From the NCBI GenBank assembly GCA_030560485.1, contig JAKTTS010000051.1:1-49583 (forward strand): a DNA stretch of 49,583 nucleotides, given 5' to 3'. Numbering within the stretch: position 1 is the first letter of the stretch; every line of letters starts with the position of its first letter. Positions 31,501 through 44,982 of this stretch are shown here, piece after piece. Position numbers and translations under genes: made by a program. Source of the stretch: Ascoidea tarda (nom. inval.) (taxonomy: Eukaryota > Ascomycota > Saccharomycetes > Ascoideales > Ascoideaceae). The notes beneath the pieces were generated by a model. That model was not told where the DNA came from, did no database searches, and saw only the letters and a program-made list of their open reading frames with translations.

Positions 31501-34500
31501 ATAATTAATTTTTTTAAAATTAAGCGATGAATAATATCGATTGAGTTTTTCTTCTGTTTTATTAAACCATTTATCATCATCTTCCGATGCAACATCAGCT
31601 TCTCTTAATTTATTTATTTCCTGGAAACTTAAAATAATTAATGTAGAAATATTAATATGTTTTTTAAACAATTCTTCAATACTTTCTTGATTTATTGAAA
31701 CAATATTAATTGAATTTAAAGCGCCTATCTTTGATTCACACCAGTCCAATAATGCATTGGCAATATAATTTAAATTATTGCTATCAGATTTCCAATTCTT
31801 AAGCTTGGTTTTCAAAACAGCTATGCAGTAATTAAATTGTTCAATGGCTAACTTATTTGAATTATAATATATTTCAAAATTATTCTTTTGAAATTTTTCT
31901 AAAAATTCAGACATTGCATTCTTAGCAAAAACTATTATATCAACAAGTGTATTGCTTTGAATGTTAGGAGCAAATTTTGTCGAAGAATTGATAATATTAA
32001 TTGAAAGACTTAAAACATGAATAAAACTCTGGGCTATAAACATGCAATTTTCATCATTAATTTTGATTTCATTACAACTAATTAAAAAATCATCATCATT
32101 GGGTAATTCAGATATATTTTTAAATGTACCAAGTGTGGATTCAAATTCCTCTCTGAAAGATGCTAATTTTATCAAAGGCTTTCTAGAATTATTTAAACTG
32201 AAAACAAGATTTTGGATAATTGCTAGTCCTTTTTGAATTTCAGATTTAGGAGCACTTTTATTGCAATTTATTACAGAATTTCTCAATCGAGGTAGTAAAT
32301 CAATAATTCTGAAAAAATACTTATCTAGTTTTTCTAACCGAGTCCCTTCAAATGATTTTGTTTGACTTAAAACTAAAATAGACGAAGTTTGCATTTTGTG
32401 AATATCAGCTCTAATATTAACCTTTAAACCAAATCTTTTCAATTGTTTAATTGTGTCATTCAATAATCTCATTCTTCTTGCTCTTGATGGTCCCTTTTTT
32501 TCTTTGGTTTCTTTTTGACTATATGTTTCTTCTCTCAATGCATCCATATTTTCTTTAAGATCAGTTGCAAACTCATATAAGTTTGGAAAATCTTCCAAAT
32601 TAAATTTTTCATTAAAGCCTAAAAGTTTTTTATCTAATTTCTCTGTGTCTTCAAAAATTTTGGGTAGCAATTTCCAAGTGTTTAATTGTTTCAAAGTTTC
32701 AATATTGGAATTGCTTCCATGATTCAATTGAGCTGATTTAACACCAAAAGAAAAAATAGTGTTACTTTTGGAATCTTTCAACGACTTTGGTAATCCATTT
32801 TCAATGATTTCTGTAATTGGCTTAGACAAAAGATCTCTATATTTTCTGACAATCTTGTAAAGACTTTTATGAGACTTATGAGCACTTTGTTTGAGAGCAT
32901 CTATGTTAACATCTTTCCAGCTTGCTAGAACAATCACTTCGTTCATGTCTTTTTCCAACTTCTTTTTTCCTTTAGTAATGTAAGTTGTTATCTGTGGTTC
33001 AAAATTCTCAAAGAATTCTATAAGATTATAAAGTGGATTCAAATAAATAGCATTAATAGCATAAAGTTTCATATGATTGTAAAATGCCTTTAACAATTTT
33101 AATCGACTGGAAAATTGTCCATGCAAAGATTGAGACAAAAACCCAGCAAGAACTGAAACAAACTCTGAAGGACTTTTTTCAGTTTCTTTAGTGACTGGAA
33201 GAATCAAAACCTCAAATAGGTGCAACCACCATTTGGGTAAATCGTTATTTTGAGCTTGTTCTTCATGTTCAAATAACGATTTCCAAGATTTCAACTCCAA
33301 TCTTCTCCATGAAACAATCAATTCAATTATTTCATTCATTTGCAACTTTAAAGAAATTTTTTGATGTGCATACTTTTCCCATTCAACAATGTGCGTGTAA
33401 ATCTGTTCAATCTTCATAATAAGTCTTGCAAGTGGTGTCGAGCTTGCAAACTTCAAAAACTCTTCACACGATCTGAATATGATTCCTAGTGTGGCATGTT
33501 CGGGCCATTGCAATAAGAGACCATTAATTCGTCCCTGTAATTTCTCAATAATTTTGATTGATCTTTTAAGCTCTTGAGGACAAGATCCATAATAAAAGTC
33601 AATATCGCCATCATGAATATTGGTCTCATAGGATGATAAAACGTTTTCAATTTGATAAATCAATATCATTAAAGTCGATGGATCCAATCCATTTAATACG
33701 GCTTTGTCCTTCAAATTATTGTGAAGACTTAAAAGCTCATTTACGACTTCACTTAAATTCATATTATTTTTTTCATCTAAAAACATTCCAATGTATGAAA
33801 AAACAATTTTCTTGGAAAGTGTTTCTTTTCTCTCATCAATCTGGTCAGAAGTATTTTGCAGATCTTCATTATCATACTCAGGAAACAAAGCTAAAATTTC
33901 GTCTTCTTCATTTAAAACCAAATCAGAGTATTTATAAAGACCATCATTCTTAGGTTTTTCTTGAATTGTGCCAATCTTCCAATTTTTGTAAAGTAAATTG
34001 AAAACCTGAAATAATACATCTTTTAAACAAATGTTGATTTTATTGATTTTATAAAATTCTGATATTTTCATAAAAAATAACAAAACATGATCTGAAGAAG
34101 ATTTTATGCCACTCAAAATATTCAACAAAATATTAGAATTTCCAATCAAATGCAATGGGTTATAAATACTGTAAGATTTCTGAGGATTTACATTAATAAG
34201 ATCATAACCTAACTTTATTGAATAAATAAAACCTTTTAGAATATCGTTGATATCTGAATATATCACAAAATTATTTTCAAGACGATTTAAAAACTCTGAG
34301 GAATTATACTGAAAATTTTCAATTTTTTGGTTTGAAAATTTGGAATTATTAGAAGCAGCATCTAATAATAACTTTATTGGCTCTATATCAATAGAAGATG
34401 ACATAAAAGCTTTCCATTCTTGAAATAAATCTCCAATAGATTCTTCACTTCTAAAAACCTTAGGTTTGGCAGGAACTTTTAGTTCATTAAGTTTAGGAAT

Positions 34501-37500
34501 ATATTTTTCAGTTTCTATTGGCTCATCACCACTAATAACAGTTCTTATATCTACCCATGATTGATTAATATTGTTTATAATATCCGAGTACCTGTTATGA
34601 ACTTCATAATTTACATAATCTTCAATTGCAGGATCATATGGAGAGCTTGGAAGAAAAAGCTGTACTGTTGCACAACCAAAAAGAACCCACAATTTTCCCA
34701 AAACTAAAGAGCTTAGCTGATTTAAACACAACTCTGACAAAATTGAAAAAAAAAATTGGTTAAATATTTGAACAAATTTAAAATTGTTTGATTGGCCAAC
34801 AAATAGTGATAAATTATTAATTGTTTTCATGGAAAGATTGTTTTTAAACTCGAGGATAAGTTCACAATACTCTTTTTGAAGTTCTAAAGAAAATGTTTCT
34901 TCATGAGAAAGAAGAATGGAAATAATCCAATTAATCAAAATCCGCTTATAAACCTGCAATTGATTTTGTAAAACAATGTTAGAATTTTCAACAACTTTTT
35001 TAGATAAAAGATTAAGCTCGCTCAAAGATTGCAAAAGATTGCAACCAGGGATTTGATAAAATTTCAAACATTTTAAAGAAATATTTGAAAACAATGAATA
35101 ACTAAACACTTCTGAAACAATTGATTTATAATATGAAGAATCATAAATCCAGAATGATTCCAAAACAGCAGGATAAGGAATTAAGATGTTATTTGAAATA
35201 TAAGGACGAAGTGATTTTGTTGATTTTCCAGATAGCGTAGATAAATTGAAAAACTCATCAGAAACACCAAATTTATTATTGTCTAACATTATATTGGACT
35301 CCATTAAAGTTAACAATAAATAAAATTCTGCTTGAAAATAGTCAGTTTTTTGATTTATAAACAGACTTGAAACTTCCGAAGCCTTGTCTATATTGTTCTT
35401 CAACTGATTTTTTATAACCAAAAAATCTTCAAAATTAATGAAATTTTGGACAACTTGATCCTGTGTTATAAGAATTACTTTTTTCAATTCAGTTATAGAT
35501 TTGGAAGAATCCTCGTATAATTTTTCACATACAGAATCATATTCTTTACCTAGGACCTCCAAATCTTTAAAATGTTTCCAAGAACTATCCGAAGCAGGAT
35601 ATTCTTTTCTAAAATGCTTCCAAATAATATTCATGGAATTCCCTGTTGACAATTCTAAATCCCTATTAAATAGTTGAAGTTCTTTCAAGAAAGAATCATT
35701 TATATTATACCTTTTTATAGATCTTTGAACCCATTTATTAATCAATAAACAAAAGACCCTTAATTTTTCTTCATCTTCACAAATAAAAATACAAGATAAA
35801 ATAACATATAAGTCAAACAAACTTTTGTAAATTGAATCCATATCAAATTTATGCTCTTTTGAAAATGTATTTTGGAGTGTATCTCTAATCAACTGATGAA
35901 TAGTTCCTACCAATTTGAATATAGGAAATTTAAAATTATCTCTTATCTCACGACCAAAAAAGTTTGCTGCCGATGTTTCAATACGATTCAATATGTAAGG
36001 AGCAAGAGTTCTTGCTCTGTGCTCAATAGCTTTAATTTTTTTTGTTGATTCAAGCAAGCGAAAAATGAGCTCAAAAAAATAAATGAGTTCAGACTTATTT
36101 TGAAGATTAACCTTCTTATTGATTTCATCAAAAATGTAATTATTTAAAAAAAGGTTTGCTGATTGATATTGTGCAAAATTAACATCCAATTCTAAATTTG
36201 ATGTCACAAATTTGTTAGCAAAAGCATAACTATCATAAAATTTTGAAAATTGATTGGTTTCTGTTAAACAATTCAATTTTTCACCCAATTTTGAAAAATT
36301 ATTAGTCAATGCTTTATCAAATTCAGAAGAAAATAAAATAGTGGCTTCTAATGCCGAAGTAGAAGAATATAACTTGAAGGGCAAACAAGAAATCCATGCA
36401 TTATTTAATTCTTCTTCTAATTCTGCCGATGAAAAATAAAAAACATCAATCATTAAAGACCAAGCCCTGAAAAACGAGTCATTTGAATTGATATATGAGG
36501 AAATTGGTTTTCTAGAAAAAGAAAAGTCTTGGATATTTAATTTTTCAAAATTCAAACAAATATCTTTGTCTTTTGGCAAAGAACAATCAGATACCTGGTG
36601 TAACAATTTCAAATCAAAAGAAGTTAAACGATTATCCAAGCAATCAAGATAAATTTCAATACCTCTGTTACGCATAGCTCTAGATAATTCTCCATACTTG
36701 GGATTAACTGTAAGAAATAATCTAAAGTTTGGATGTGGTTCTAATGTTCTAGGTTGGCCATCAGCTAAACTGCATTCATTGATTACCAATGAACCATTAG
36801 TTTCCAATAAAGAGTTTAGTCTATCAAGAACAGACAGACTGCAAAGATTAGCATTGTCTAACACTAGCCAATAACCCTTTGAGACTGCTTCTACTAGGAG
36901 CCCATCAAACCATTCAAAATTCACCGTTTTGGTGTTTTTTAACTCTTCGTAAAGCCCTAAACCTTCAGAAACATAATCACTAAGCTCTTTATTATAAAAA
37001 TAAGTGGAAAAAGAACCAACTTTTCTGAGAAAGTTCTCAAAATTAGACATAGTAAATGAAGAATATAAAACTTCATTTAAAATATCAAACGCTAAATGAA
37101 CAGAGGCATTAGATGATAATAAAGTCTGAATACTTTCAGCAATATACTGTCTTAAAAATGTTTCTAGTTTGGTTGTGAAAAACATGATTTTTTTGATAGG
37201 ATCAACCTGTTCATATCCACCTAATATATCCATACTATCTACATCACTATTCATAGAAAACTCCACTAATTTCGAGCCAACACAACAGGACAAATATCGA
37301 ATAATTTCAGTTTTTCCAGAATTTGTAGGCCCAGTCAAAATTAGTGGCCAATTATTGTTAATAGACATAATCATTGACTCCAAAATTTCCAAATTTGAAC
37401 CTAAAGAAAGAATGTGGCTATTGGTGAAATACTGGATTTTGCTTCTCCTTGGTATTAAAGAAAATCCAGACTGCAAAAATTTTTCTCCAAGTGTAAAGTA

Positions 37501-40500
37501 TGGACTGTGATAAAGAAGATGACCAAAAATTTTCTTAAAAAGTTTGTCAACATTTTCCCTGTCTTTTTTTTGTCTAAACCTTTGACTGATAACAATTTTT
37601 ATAAAGTCCTCTGGGTTGTAGCAAGAACTTATGCCTTTAGCATTGAGTAATTCAAACCAACGTAATGTGTCTCTAAGATTGAACTCCCAGGGGCTTCCAT
37701 CGTGTCCCCATTGCTTTTTAATAATAACTTGATCTTCAATTTCAGCAATAAATTTGATTATACCGGAATAAATATTAGGTTCCATATTTGGATATAAGTG
37801 GTTGACAATCATTGAAATATCTGTCGAGTTTAAAACGTCAACATATACAACAGTGAAACGATTGATAAATGATTTTGGTAAACCTTTTCTTCCCCCTCCT
37901 TGATATTGAGGATTTTGTGCTGCAAAAACAACAAAATTTGGATTGCAAACAAAAGTTTTGTTTAATTCGGGAATAAAAGTTTCTGATCTATGATCAAGAC
38001 ATGCATTTAAACCTTCTAAAACAGATTGTGAGGCAAGGTTCATTTCATCTAGCAATATCCATTCTCCTTTTTTCATGGCTCTCAAAAATGGAGCATCCCT
38101 CCATGTAAATTCACCGGTTGATCCACCCTCTGCTGGAGCATCACATCCAAATAAATCAATTAAATCGGTTTGTTCGGACAAATTAATTCTTGTTAATTTA
38201 TTTCCAGTTGCTTTGGCTAATGTTGTAATTAAACTAGTTTTTCCCACACCTGGACTTCCCTCCAACAATATAGGCTTTTTGACCTGCATAGCTCTAATTA
38301 CTCTCATGACATTTTTTGAAGTTGTAGGAGCATCTAGATTGAAAGATGACACTGCTTCAAGCTTTTTTATTTCAATTTGGAATGACCCACAACTAAAATA
38401 TGAATCATTTACAACAACTTTAAAACCATCGTTAACATTATTATCAAATTCCAAGTTGGATAGCAAAGCAAGCTTAGAAATACACTCCTGTTTTTCACTA
38501 GCCAATTTAATTTTGGATTCTGCTAAAAATGCTGTATTATTAGTACCAAGCGCATCAACAAATACCATTGAAACACCATTTAACAAAGCCTGTTTAGCAC
38601 CAATTTTCCGGTATGTTGAATTAATAAAATTACACCACGCTAATATATCACGAATCGAAATAACACCGCTATTTGCGTTGCCTCCTCCATATCTTTTTCC
38701 AAACCATTCTGAAAAAAGTGTAATTGGTTTAGTTAGTTGTTGAACATCAGCTGCTAAGGTGGAAATAACTATTTGTTCTACATCTTCAAAATCGTCCATG
38801 GAAGGAACCCATATCTCGGTAAAACGATTCCTAAGTGCCAAAGAAAGCTCTTTTTTCCCATAGTCTCCCCCAGGATTCATGGTTGCAAAAAATTGAAACC
38901 CATCTTTTGCTGTGATATTTGTGTCAACAGAACCTTTTTCAGCAAGCAACAAGCTTCTTTCTGGCTCAAGTACACTATTCAATCTTTCTAAAACTGAATC
39001 ATCTGCCAAAGAAATTTCATCTAATAGAAAAAAATCACCATCTTTGAGAGCATTTACTAATGGTCCATCACACCACTCGAACAATATGTTCAAATTTTGT
39101 TTGCAATTTTTAATAAAATTCAAGGTTTCAACATCAATTTCATTTTTATAGGTCTCATCTTTTGATATTAAATCAAATTTTTTTAATAAGCCTGATAAAT
39201 CCTTTATGTTTGATACGTCAATGTTCAACTTATTGAAAATAAAATTTAGTTTTTCCACTATCAAAGATTGCAATTCACTTTTATTACGCACAGGTCTCTG
39301 TGCACCCAATATATCGCTAGTTTCTGTGTTTTGGTGAGCATTGATTGTAACCAATTTTTTTTCATAGAACCTGGCTAATAGTTGACAAACTGTTGTTTTC
39401 CCACATCCAGTTTCACCGACAAGTAATATGGGTTCATTATTGATTAAGGCAGTGGAGACTAATACAGCCAATCTTCTCATTGTTTTAGTCCAAACAACAG
39501 AACCTTTCAAATTCATTATATCTGGATTATACAATTTGGCATAAACATTATTCATGTCTAACTTTACTCTCATCACCTTCTCGATTACTTTTTGAACAAC
39601 TTTTTTTTCTTCACTTCTTCTAACTCTTTCAGCCAAAAGCATATAACCATTGGATGCTAATTCCTCATAACCAATAGCTTCACGCTGAGCCCAACGAAAT
39701 AAATCACGAAGAGTAGCGAAACTGTTTTTTTGCTCAAATAAACGCGTTGATTGACGTTGTATGGATAATTGTTGATATACTTCAACAATTTTTTTAGCAT
39801 ATGTTGGTGCAATGCGACACCTATCACGTAGAATGATTTCAAGCTCACTTTGTGGAATATCATCAAAATGAAGTTCAAGAAATCTATTTCGAAAAGCTCT
39901 TGATAATATTTTTCTTCCACCATAAGCACCAGGGGGGTTTTGAGTAGCGAAAAGCATAAAGTCCGGGTGTGGTCTAATTACCTCTTGTGTTTCAGGCACA
40001 AATAATTCTCTATTGTCATCTAACAATCTGTTTAAGGCCTCCAAAACTTCAGTTGGTGCTAAATTCAATTCATCAAGCACAATCCAATAGCCGTTTCTCA
40101 ATGCTTCAACCAAAACCCCTTCTTGAAACACAAGCTTTCCAGAATCGTCTGACAAGTAGGTTCCTAGATATTCTTGCAAATCAGTATGTTCGTGGTTATT
40201 TATACGAACAAACTTATGCCCACTGATGTTAGCTAAATATTTGATCATACTTGTCTTACCACTTGAGGTGGGACCTTGAATTAAAACAGGAAATCTCTTT
40301 CCAGAAATAGCTCTAACCAAGTTAAGCATATTTTTTTCAACAAAGGGTGTTATAATATAATCAGGTTGATCAATTACTTTGTAAAATCCTTTTTTAATCC
40401 AATAGTGCTTGAATTGGACATATTTCTGATTTGGAACCGGTGCTGGTGGTATTTGACTCAAAACTGATTTTTGATTCTTTAATCTTCCTAGTGTATATTT

Positions 40501-43500
40501 AAGGATCAATGGTTGTAAGACTTCGTTGGATTTTTCATCTAACAATGTTAAAAAACTCATGCAAAGCCCCTCATACAAGGCTCTTCTTAGTCCATATATA
40601 AGAACAATTTCACGCACATAAATCAAAGTTCTAGTTAATGTTCTAATACTAAAATGTGGTTTTTGATTTGCTCCATCGATAATTTTGTTTGATTCAGCCA
40701 AATTTTTAGCTTGCATGTATAATTGAGCAATATCAGTACATATGAACTCATCGTTTATGGCAAACCTTGAAATATACTTTTCAATTATAGTCAACAAATC
40801 ATCAATATCTTCATCGGGTGAATGAACATAGATTTCTGTGAATCTAGAACGTATACTTAATGGTAAATCTTTTTTTCCAAAATCTGTGGCAGGATTCATG
40901 CAAGTAAAGATTCTGAAGTCTTTATGAACTTTGACAATATCAACATTCTCAGTAATCATTAATGATCTGTCCTGAGATGATTCATTTAAAAGATCTGAAA
41001 TACTTTCTAAAGTATCCGGAGAAGCTAAATTGATTTCATCAAGCAATAACCAGTCTCCATTTCTTGCAGCTTTAACTAAGGAACCTTCTACAAATTCAAA
41101 TGAAAACTTATTTTGGTTAGACAACACAATTTGTTCAAAACTTTTGACATTGTTTTCAAATTCAAGCCAATCATTCAAATTGTTTGTTTTTCTTTTTTTG
41201 TTTTTATTAAAATTCTGACCATTTTGTTTCAATGCGGTTTTGGCCATTTTTATCGCTTCTCTCCAAATTTTTATTACTCTTTTATAGTTATTCTTATTAA
41301 AAGCCTTTGTTAATATATTCAAAAAACTTGCATTTTTTTTTGATGAAAATGTAAGAGAAAACAAAGAGTGAAATTTTTCTTGTAATGACAATATGATCAT
41401 TTTATTATTTAATGGTTTAAATCCACCCAATAAATCAGAGGTTTCTGTTTGTTGAGAAACATTAATCACAGTGATATTTTTATTAATCAATTTTGCAAGT
41501 TGTTGTACAACAGTAGTTTTACCTGTACCAGTTTCACCAACCAATAATATTGGTTCTACCATTTGCACTGCTACTGCTATCTGTTCCATTAATTTCAAAG
41601 AATGATTGGTGAAAGCAAATGAACTATCGTCAATATTTTTGTTATTTATCTGGTGACTATTATATTTCTCTAAATACGCTCTCCCAATTGAAAGAGTTAG
41701 CTGGTTATTAGAGAATTTCGGCACATTTCTTTTTAAATATAATTCTATTCTCGAAGTAGAAATTTCAAGTGATCTGCCAATCGAATTAATTAATATTGTC
41801 AATGCTTTGGATTCGCTAATGGAACTTGTAAAACAATCAACCGCTTCACAGAATATTTCATCAAAAGCAGAGGATTCAATCATTTGATCAGGGTCTGTTA
41901 CTTTATAGTTTTTGAAGATTAAATTAACTCTGTTGCAAAACTTCATTAAATCTCTTGCAGAAATAAGTCTCAAGTGCGAACCTTTATTAAATCCAATAAA
42001 TGAGGTTTTAAGATAGATTTCTTCAATATTTTTAAACATTTCAATAAATTTTGTACAGTAATTTATTAATAATGGGTATTTTAAGTTTAAAATTTTTTGT
42101 AGATCGTCTTTATTCAATTCTTCCATTTCAATCAAATTCCATAATCTCAAACCAATCAAGTCTGGAATATGATGTTCAAGGCTTTTTTCGTTGAATTCTT
42201 TATTTATTCTGATGGTTGAAAATATTTGAAACCCATTCTTTGCTTTGATAACCTCACCTCTAGAAGGAATAATTAATTCTTTTTTTTCTAATAAGGTTAA
42301 TAGAATAGATAGCACATCTGTAGGGGCTTTATCAATATCTTCAATTAGTATCCAGCGCCCTTCTTTTACTGCGGTGGTAAGAACACCAGCTCTCCATACA
42401 AATGAGCCGGATTCTTTTCCTGAGGTATATGTTCCTAGCAATAATTTGGCATCAGTTTGATCTCCAAGATGAATTTTTACCATAGAATTATCGTAAGACA
42501 TTTTTTGGGCCAAATGGTTAATTAAAAAAGTTTTCCCTGAGCCAGCTTTGCCAATTAACATGACAGGAGTTGAAGATTGAATGGATAATGCCAACTTTTT
42601 CAAAACAGCATCAATTTTGGGAGTATATACAACCATATTTTTGTCAATTTTGGTTGAATCATTATTATTTACATTATTGATTGAAGAAAATTTTGGTATT
42701 AAGACACCAGATACACAAATAATTAAATTTGATAGTGATGTTTCATCTAAAACAAGCAAATGTTTTTGACTTTGATTTTCTAGATTTTGATAATTTGATG
42801 ATAATATTGAATTTGATTTAGGCAAGGAATTAAAATTTGAAAAACGTTGAGCTTCGATTAAGGGTAAGAATAAAAAATTAATGTTTTCATCACCATCGAG
42901 AAAACCTAAGAAATCATTAGTGTCCAATGATTCTACCATGGTGTTTTTGATTTCTTCACTTAAATTTATAAAGATGGATAATATTTGAATAGAGAGATAT
43001 TTATTTATAGTTGAGATTTTGAAAATTGAGGTGTTATTGAAGTTTATTATGTCATATAATAGATCTGGGAGAACATGTTTTGAAAACTTTTGATTATCAA
43101 AAGTTATTAATCTGTAGTAAGATAATAAAATCAATTGCAATAGATCTGAGTGAATATTTTGCAAACCAATTTGTTTAATTGATTGGAAAAAATTGTTATT
43201 CAGTAAGAAATAATCAATTAAGGTAGGAATTCCTGGGGATAGAGAAACGATTCTTGCGATTGAAGCAAACGTGATAATTCCATTGATATTAACAAAATTG
43301 AAGTTTTTATTTTTAAGATAATTTTGTTCTAAAACCGGGTTGGAGATCCATCTTGATAGAATCTCTAAGATTATGGGTTTGAAAGAGTATAAGATTGCGG
43401 AAGTTGTTTTCAAGTCTAAAGCAAATTCAGCCAATCTGTCGATGTTTTCATTTAGAGATAAATTTCTATTGATTGTATAGCATTGGGGTAAGTTTTTTTT

Positions 43501-43572
43501 CTGATTAAATGAGGTATAGATCAGATAATAACCGTAAGATTGATCAAGATCTAGGAAAAATTTTTGATCCAT
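28546..43572 (-). CDS. MDN1: Midasin (Rea1), giant AAA+ ribosome-assembly ATPase, with one in-frame TGA
   Basis: One frame of 5009 codons from the ATG at 43572 (the frame upstream offers only a TTG). Six AAA+ modules follow, with Walker A loops at about residues 340 (GKAGSGKT), 676 (GETGTGKT), 1096 (GPTSSGKT), 1381 (GETGCGKT), 1766 (GSPGVGKT) and 2076 (GPTNSGKT). A long linker, a very acidic Asp/Glu region (about 4110-4700) and a C-terminal MIDAS domain (DDSKS near 4798) complete it. Midasin strips assembly factors (Rsa4, Ytm1) from pre-60S particles and is essential. A TGA (30910-30912, codon 4221) interrupts the frame in the acidic region, right after DPNAIDEKM. The frame is the same on both sides and no intron signals surround it. 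Saccharomyces Mdn1 has Trp at this spot. Length and domains otherwise match the family. Confidence 0.95.
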
Positions 43573-43660
43573 TGCAGTTTTCTTTGAATAAGAATTTGGA
43601 GTAATTAATGAAAAGAGTGAACTCAATCTATAACTAATATATTTGGTTATTATATTCTAA

Positions 43661-43684
43661 TGAAAAATTTTTATTAAAAATTTT
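43661..43684 (+). promoter_or_regulatory. Two RRPE-type elements upstream of MDN1
   Basis: TGAAAAATTTT at 43661-43671 is an exact match to the ribosomal RNA processing element of yeast ribosome-biogenesis genes. AAAAATTTT at 43676-43684 is a second core. They are about 90-110 bp before the MDN1 ATG. No clear PAC box (GATGAG with GCG) accompanies them. Confidence 0.5.
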
Positions 43685-43962
43685 CGTAAGGAAATGAATT
43701 ACTTTCAAAAGTTTAAAAGAAATAAATAAAAAAAAATAAAAAAAATTTCAAGACCGCATAAGCTCACATCAACTCGCGTGATGAAGCATACATAGTAATT
43801 TTTAAACTGGCAGTTTTTTTTTGTTTTTTTTTATTTTGGCGATTAGTAATGATGTGAATTGAATAAAAAATAGATATTAGGAAATATATTATAGGAATGA
43901 GACAATAAAGATAAAATAAAGAACTAAATAGAAACAATCAAGCAAAAATTAGATAAGAAAAG

Positions 43963-44012
43963 ATAAATTAAAATAAATTAAAATAAATTAAAATAAAATA
44001 AAATAAAATAAA
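43963..44012 (+). repeat. AAATAAATTA / AAATA low-complexity repeat
   Basis: Imperfect A/T tandem units lie just beyond the HMX1 stop and may act as 3'-end sequence. Confidence 0.65.
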
Positions 44013-44034
44013 AAGTAAAATAAACCAAGGCAAC

Positions 44035-44982
44035 TTAATAAATGATGTGAAGAACTAATCTTCTGATATATAACAAGAACAAAATAAAAAGTACAAAAAG
44101 AGCAGCATTGTAACCCATTTTTTTGAATTTAGCATTGAATCTATGAGTGTTGTAGACTTCTAATTCTTTGACACAATTGTAGATGGTATCAAAGATGTAT
44201 TTCGATTCTTCTATAATATCCAACTTTTCTTGTTCAGTTAAAGCCAGTCTTGTTGACAATTCGTAGTTAGTCTTGTAACGAATTTTGAAATAGTTTTCGT
44301 CTAATACATCAAACTTGAAGAAGGTGGTTGCCATTTGAACAACTTCGTTCTTTGACTTTCCCTCAATGTCAGGAAACAAGCCAGTTGATTTCAAAATCGA
44401 AGATCTTATTAATTTACCCCCAGCAAACAAAGCAAGGTAAAGAACATGGCAATAAGCAATCAACACATGAGGCTTTTCTTGGAAAGTTGAGTATAAATGC
44501 TGGACGAATTTCTTTTGCTCTAGATGCATTGGATTCTCAAAGGAATCTTTGTTGTTATAAAAGACCAACAAGTCGTTTCTTAGATTTTGAGCTCTGTACA
44601 TTTTAGGATCAAAGAATTGGTACAATATTGAGGCAACTCTCAAGTCCTTGTCAATGTTTTGGATTTGGTCTGGAGAAAATCTGAAAGTGTCAGAGTTTGG
44701 ATATTTGATGTCTGTTTTGCCCTCGCTCAAGGCTAAAGTGTCCAATTCATTGTTGATCAATATCTCGATGTTTTTGAACATGTGGTAGAAGATTTGCAAG
44801 CCCTGTCTCCAGATTCTGTAATCGGTCAAGGCAATCAACAACTTGACAGAGATGGTTTTGTCAATCTTGTTGTGGTTTTTTCTTGTCTCAAAGTTGATTC
44901 TGTTGGCCAAAGCACCGAGATCGTTTGCCTTGGGGAGGATTTCCTCGTCGGGGATTGGAATAGAGATTTTTGGAGAAACCAT
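44035..44982 (-). CDS. HMX1: Heme oxygenase, ER membrane anchored
   Basis: A complete 315-residue heme oxygenase of the yeast Hmx1 type (Saccharomyces about 317). Heme-binding helix 1 (LANRINFETRKNHNKIDK) has the expected proximal His at about 37. The distal helix contains YLALFAGGKLIRSSIL. A C-terminal hydrophobic anchor (about 291-309) with a short basic tail indicates a tail-anchored protein of the endoplasmic reticulum. The family degrades heme to biliverdin, iron and CO and is induced by iron shortage and oxidative stress. The upstream region has several GATA motifs. In Saccharomyces, HMX1 lies beside COX24, as it does here, but the relative orientation differs. Confidence 0.9.
   Translation of the reverse strand: MVSPKISIPIPDEEILPKANDLGALANRINFETRKNHNKIDKTISVKLLIALTDYRIWRQGLQIFYHMFKNIEILINNELDTLALSEGKTDIKYPNSDTFRFSPDQIQNIDKDLRVASILYQFFDPKMYRAQNLRNDLLVFYNNKDSFENPMHLEQKKFVQHLYSTFQEKPHVLIAYCHVLYLALFAGGKLIRSSILKSTGLFPDIEGKSKNEVVQMATTFFKFDVLDENYFKIRYKTNYELSTRLALTEQEKLDIIEESKYIFDTIYNCVKELEVYNTHRFNAKFKKMGYNAALFVLFILFLLYIRRLVLHIIY

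Larger units (their letters stand above)
43573..44034. other. Intergenic region, MDN1 promoter and HMX1 3' end
   Basis: 460 bp, AT-rich, with RRPE-like elements close to MDN1 and low-complexity AAATAAATTA/AAATA repeats near HMX1. No gene is seen. Confidence 0.55.
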
